Assembly (NCBI GenBank): GCA_049273835.1
Contig: JBASRM010000798.1
Location: 1 to 16,789, forward strand
Direction of reading: 5' to 3'
Length of the DNA stretch: 16,789 nt
Source of the DNA: Onstottus_A sp049273835
Lineage (GTDB): Bacteria > Acidobacteriota > Blastocatellia > UBA7656
The translations under genes and the position numbers were made by a program. Positions 15,245 through 16,789 of the stretch are shown piece after piece (within the stretch, counting starts at the first letter, position 1; every line of letters begins with the position of its first letter). The notes beneath the pieces are model-generated. The model did not search any database. It was not told the DNA's origin and was given only the letters and a program-made list of their open reading frames with translations.

Positions 15245-15960
15245 ACGATCCGCCGGTAACAATCGAGTCCGTGACCAAACGATATGGCGATATCCAGGCG
15301 GTCGATGGCGTTAGCCTTTCTCTGTTCCGCGGCGAAGTGTATTCGCTGGTCGGAGCTAACGGCGCAGGAAAGTCGACTCTGTTGAGAATGCTAGTCGGAA
15401 TAACCGAGCCCGATGCGGGCCGGATCCTCATATGCGGCGAAGACCTGGCCAGTCAGGCGCCAGCAACCCGCAGGCACCTCGGCTATCTTCCCGAAGAGTT
15501 GATCCTTTATGACCGGCTTACGGGACGAGAATACTTGGAGCTGGTCGCCGGCTTAAAGGAGGCCGATGCATCGACGATTACATCGGAACTCGAGTTCTTT
15601 GAGTTGGCTCATGTCCAGAACAAACTTGTCGGTGGTTATTCGCTTGGCATGCGCAAGAAGCTCGGTTTGAGCGCGGCGATGCTGGGCGCGCCCGAGGTGC
15701 TCGTTCTCGATGAGCCGCTAAACGGGCTGGATGTGGAGATGATGCGCAAACTGAGACACCGAATCGAGGACGAACGCGCTCAGGGCCGCTCGGTTTTGGT
15801 TGCTTCGCACGTGATGAGCTTTGTCGAACGCGTCAGCAATCGCGTTGGAATAATGCGCGCCGGTAAGCTGGTAGCCGAAGATACGCCCGTCGAGCTGCGA
15901 ACGAGGGCTGGGATGAACGACGAGCCGTTCGAGGATGTGTTTTTTCATTTTGCTGGTTGA
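15241..15960 (+). CDS. ABC transporter ATP-binding protein
   Basis: I place the start at TTG 15241 (239 residues). GGAGG (15232-15236) is four bases upstream, and TTGA overlaps the permease stop, so translation is probably coupled. The longer open frame from 15145 lies inside the permease gene and is unlikely to be used. Motifs are complete: Walker A GANGAGKST (38-46), a YLPEE segment at the Q-loop position (82-86, Glu rather than Gln), signature YSLGM (133-137, in place of LSGGQ), Walker B VLVLDEP (153-159) with catalytic E158, D-loop NGLD (161-164) and H-loop H190. YSxGM-type signatures are usual in ABC-2 exporter ATPases of the CcmA/BcrA kind. It powers the adjacent permease; whether the pair exports a lipid, drug, peptide or polysaccharide cannot be told. 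Confidence 0.92.
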   Translation: MNDPPVTIESVTKRYGDIQAVDGVSLSLFRGEVYSLVGANGAGKSTLLRMLVGITEPDAGRILICGEDLASQAPATRRHLGYLPEELILYDRLTGREYLELVAGLKEADASTITSELEFFELAHVQNKLVGGYSLGMRKKLGLSAAMLGAPEVLVLDEPLNGLDVEMMRKLRHRIEDERAQGRSVLVASHVMSFVERVSNRVGIMRAGKLVAEDTPVELRTRAGMNDEPFEDVFFHFAG

Positions 15961-16091
15961 ATGAATTCAAAAGGCCTTGTTTGCGATACCTCCCGTTTTC
16001 GCGACCCGACCGAGACTCTCACTCATCATCGTAAGATAATTCTCGCCGAAACTGGGTAGTTGGGTGGTGTCCTACTAATTCAACCTTGAGT

Positions 16092-16120
16092 ATGACTCCC
16101 CCGATGGAGTCTGGTATAAC
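16092..16120 (+). promoter_or_regulatory. Sigma-70-type promoter with extended -10
   Basis: ATGACT (16092-16097, four of six to TTGACA) and TATAAC (16115-16120, five of six to TATAAT) are 17 bp apart. TGG immediately before the -10 gives the extended TGn form. Transcription would start near 16127, leaving a leader of about 50 nt to the ORF at 16177. It lies in the 216-bp spacer after the ATPase gene, so what follows is probably a separate transcript. Confidence 0.5.
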
Positions 16121-16153
16121 AGATCACGTTTGGAGCCTGGCCGAGTTGTTAAA

Positions 16154-16180
16154 ATGACACTAAGTCAGCCTAAGCAATGA
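16154..16180 (+). other. Possible eight-codon leader ORF overlapping the next start
   Basis: ATG at 16154 opens MTLSQPKQ and stops with TGA at 16178-16180, giving an ATGA overlap with the start at 16177. No good ribosome-binding site lies close upstream (GGAG at 16132-16135 is 18 bases away). It could couple translation to the downstream gene, or be chance. Confidence 0.2.
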
Positions 16181-16749
16181 GAGTATTCACCGTTTATCCC
16201 AAAAATGGAGACAAGCCGTTCCCGATAACCCGCGTCCGATTTGAAGTGAAGGAGGATCGTATCATCCTTTACTGTTCAAATAGAGAGGAGGCGGCAGACG
16301 GCTTTCTTTCATTTAAGTTCGTTGCCGCCATCGTTGCCGAACATCAGCCGCTCGCCGAAAAGCAGATCCCCAATTCTCCCATTCGCTTTCTTGCATACCT
16401 AAAAGGCAGATCTGAGCCTATTCTTGTTTTGGCCCATGCGTTCAGACTTTCCGAGGATGAATCCAGCATTACATTCTTGGAGCAACGTCTGTACCCAGCC
16501 AGGCAAGAGACAGTCGTAGGCGAATTTCCCATTCACGCGGTTTATATTGACGCGTCCGAGCTTATCGCGATTCTACCGGAAAACGGATTTAGCTCCGAGA
16601 CAGGGATAGATCTCACAGCCTCTGACAGACTCGCGGAAATTGCCAGTCCCTGCCCCGTGTCGAAACTAGCGACGCGTTGGTTACTGACCTTGGGCTTAAC
16701 CCCGATGCTAACTAGGCGTTTGATGTTTATTAACGCCGGTCCGATCTGA
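16177..16749 (+). CDS. Hypothetical protein, 190 residues
   Basis: I do not recognise this protein. It starts at the first ATG after an in-frame stop, 57 bases after a credible promoter, but its ribosome-binding site is weak (TAAG). The first 140 residues look protein-like: alternating hydrophobic and charged stretches such as RVRFEVKEDRIILYCS (19-34), EPILVLAHAFRLSEDESSI and AVYIDASELIAILPENGF, suggesting a small soluble beta-rich cytoplasmic protein. There is no signal peptide or membrane helix. The last 50 residues are less convincing and are overlapped by an antisense ORF (16763-16542). Function is unknown, and the C-terminal part may not be real. Confidence 0.5.
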   Translation: MRVFTVYPKNGDKPFPITRVRFEVKEDRIILYCSNREEAADGFLSFKFVAAIVAEHQPLAEKQIPNSPIRFLAYLKGRSEPILVLAHAFRLSEDESSITFLEQRLYPARQETVVGEFPIHAVYIDASELIAILPENGFSSETGIDLTASDRLAEIASPCPVSKLATRWLLTLGLTPMLTRRLMFINAGPI

Positions 16750-16763
16750 ACGAATGTTTTCAT
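16542..16763 (-). CDS. Possible small antisense ORF, 73 residues
   Basis: It reads MKTFVQIGPALINIKRLVSI at its start, which looks like a genuine small-protein N-terminus. AGGGGGGAG lies directly against the ATG, closer than an ideal Shine-Dalgarno site. It overlaps the 3' part of the plus-strand ORF ending at 16749, so probably only one is a real gene over this stretch. No family is recognised. Confidence 0.25.
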   Translation of the reverse strand: MKTFVQIGPALINIKRLVSIGVKPKVSNQRVASFDTGQGLAISASLSEAVRSIPVSELNPFSGRIAISSDASI

Positions 16764-16789
16764 CTCTCCCCCCTGGCAACACTCTACTA

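Noticed and set aside
1..16789. CRISPR arrays, insertion sequences, phage genes, rRNA or tRNA genes
   Set aside because: No regularly spaced repeats, transposase or integrase motifs, terminal inverted repeats or structured RNA gene were found on either strand by eye.

Overview
This window looks like a chromosomal segment from a Gram-negative soil or sediment bacterium, most likely an Acidobacteriota (Blastocatellia-like) lineage. The evidence is a 1,250-residue Oar-type TonB-dependent receptor with an N-terminal carboxypeptidase-regulatory domain, a caspase/PEGA protein, large multiheme cytochromes, moderately high GC and frequent non-ATG starts. This assignment is inference from gene content; there is no rRNA or other marker gene.

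Region 1 (1-5956) is a heme-centred block. On the minus strand, a protein fusing an N-terminal cytochrome c3-like tetraheme domain to a C-terminal outer-membrane beta-barrel (3088 to 749) is followed by a second multiheme cytochrome (645 to beyond position 1, truncated by the window edge). Together they resemble a porin-cytochrome electron conduit in which periplasmic cytochrome and porin are one polypeptide. Divergent from them, across a roughly 316-bp spacer with a perfect AT-rich palindrome, is an exported protein with two GlcG/HbpS-type heme-binding-like domains (3405-5411). It converges on an exported truncated hemoglobin (5956 to 5480). A terminator hairpin sits between the two convergent genes.

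Region 2 (5957-6630) is about 670 bp without a supportable gene. It holds a 15-bp direct repeat and little else.

Region 3 (6631-13144) has two large exported proteins on the plus strand: a caspase-like (C14) protein with W-x-x-I repeats, three PEGA-like domains and a C-terminal lectin-like domain, then the TonB-dependent receptor.

Region 4 (13192-15960) has a membrane-anchored FKBP prolyl isomerase, then a polytopic ABC permease and its ATPase, translationally coupled by a TTGA overlap. All three use TTG or GTG starts with good Shine-Dalgarno sequences. Region 5 (15961-16789) has a good extended -10 promoter and an unrecognised 190-residue ORF, with a competing antisense ORF at its 3' end.

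The most interesting content is the tetraheme-porin fusion and its partners: a plausible extracellular electron transfer or redox module with associated heme-binding proteins.
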